43,676 bases of DNA from Paracoccaceae bacterium (GTDB lineage: Bacteria > Pseudomonadota > Alphaproteobacteria > Rhodobacterales > Rhodobacteraceae). The notes beneath the pieces are model-generated. The model was not told the origin of the DNA, did no database searches, and saw only the letters and a list, made by a program, of their open reading frames with translations. Location: the NCBI GenBank assembly GCA_016778765.1, contig JADHOV010000022.1, forward strand, positions 1 to 43,676. Reading direction: 5' to 3'. Below, piece by piece: positions 43,614 to 43,676 of this stretch. Numbering within the stretch: position 1 is the stretch's first letter; each line of letters begins with the position of its first letter. A program made the translations under genes and the position numbers.

Positions 43614-43676
43614 TTATTCATTCCTGCAAATAACCCATGCCTGAGCCTGCGGATCAGAACCCAACGCGGTTTGTTG
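43614..43676 (-). CDS. C-terminal end of a leftward gene (partial)
   Basis: A leftward reading frame enters from the right edge and ends at TAA (43616-43614) after 20 codons reading QQTALGSDPQAQAWVICRNE. No family can be assigned from so little. It is convergent with the HMG-CoA reductase gene, with 42 bases between. Chance is a real possibility at this length. Confidence 0.3.
   Translation of the reverse strand, partial: QQTALGSDPQAQAWVICRNE

Noticed and set aside
1-43676. CRISPR array, tRNA/rRNA genes, insertion sequences, prophage or defence island
   Set aside because: No regularly spaced repeats, cloverleaf-like genes, transposase or integrase motifs, or known defence domains were seen on either strand by eye.

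Overview
The window looks like a stretch of a marine alphaproteobacterial chromosome, most likely Rhodobacterales (Roseobacter group). This is inferred from gene content and protein style: a tripartite TRAP carrier with fused small and large permease subunits, a sitABCD manganese importer with paired Mur-type palindromes, a sulfopropanediol-dehydrogenase-like HisD homologue, DUF3108 next to hrpB, DUF2946 next to PCuAC, and a 96-residue alphaproteobacterial L28. GC content is moderate and there are many small, tightly packed operons. I see no tRNA, rRNA, CRISPR array, intact insertion sequence or phage gene.

Layout. 1-1574: the 5' end of a leftward secreted protein with a GntR-type operator, then a leftward outer-membrane beta-barrel protein. 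1820-7552: a GntR/FCD regulator divergent from an ABC importer of the spermidine/putrescine class (ATPase, Tat-exported binding protein, two permeases) ending in a hydantoin/Asp-Glu racemase-like enzyme. The divergent gap carries a perfect 18-bp palindrome. 7712-11326: leftward sitABCD. 11499-13358: an LpxL-type acyltransferase and a HAD-IIA phosphatase. 13896-14291: a secreted CcmE-like OB-fold protein lacking the heme-binding histidine. 14461-23153: an IclR regulator divergent from a catabolic array of GMC oxidoreductase, TRAP binding protein, fused TRAP permease, DUF475/TerC-like membrane protein and HpsN-like dehydrogenase, with a complex RNA-structure region after the binding-protein gene.

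23154-40511 is mostly housekeeping: a broken HTH gene, thymidine kinase, SulP transporter, apt, a DCC protein, argDF, a flavin reductase with a translationally coupled 27-residue ORF, a GNAT enzyme, truA, Nudix, hrpB, DUF3108, meaB, rpmB, a copper pair (DUF2946-like and PCuAC), DUF2177, an inositol-phosphatase-family enzyme and a rhomboid protease. 40512-42275 is an AT-rich, decayed stretch holding a sulfotransferase-family pseudogene with a lost start codon and a one-base frameshift at an A7 run. The window ends with an intact class II HMG-CoA reductase and the C-terminal end of a leftward gene.

The most notable items are the IclR/GMC/TRAP/DUF475/HpsN array with possible mutually exclusive RNA hairpins, the heme-histidine-less CcmE relative, the Mur-box geometry at the sitA promoter, the frameshifted sulfotransferase gene and the class II HMG-CoA reductase. 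I did not find a clearly new multi-gene defence or mobile system.
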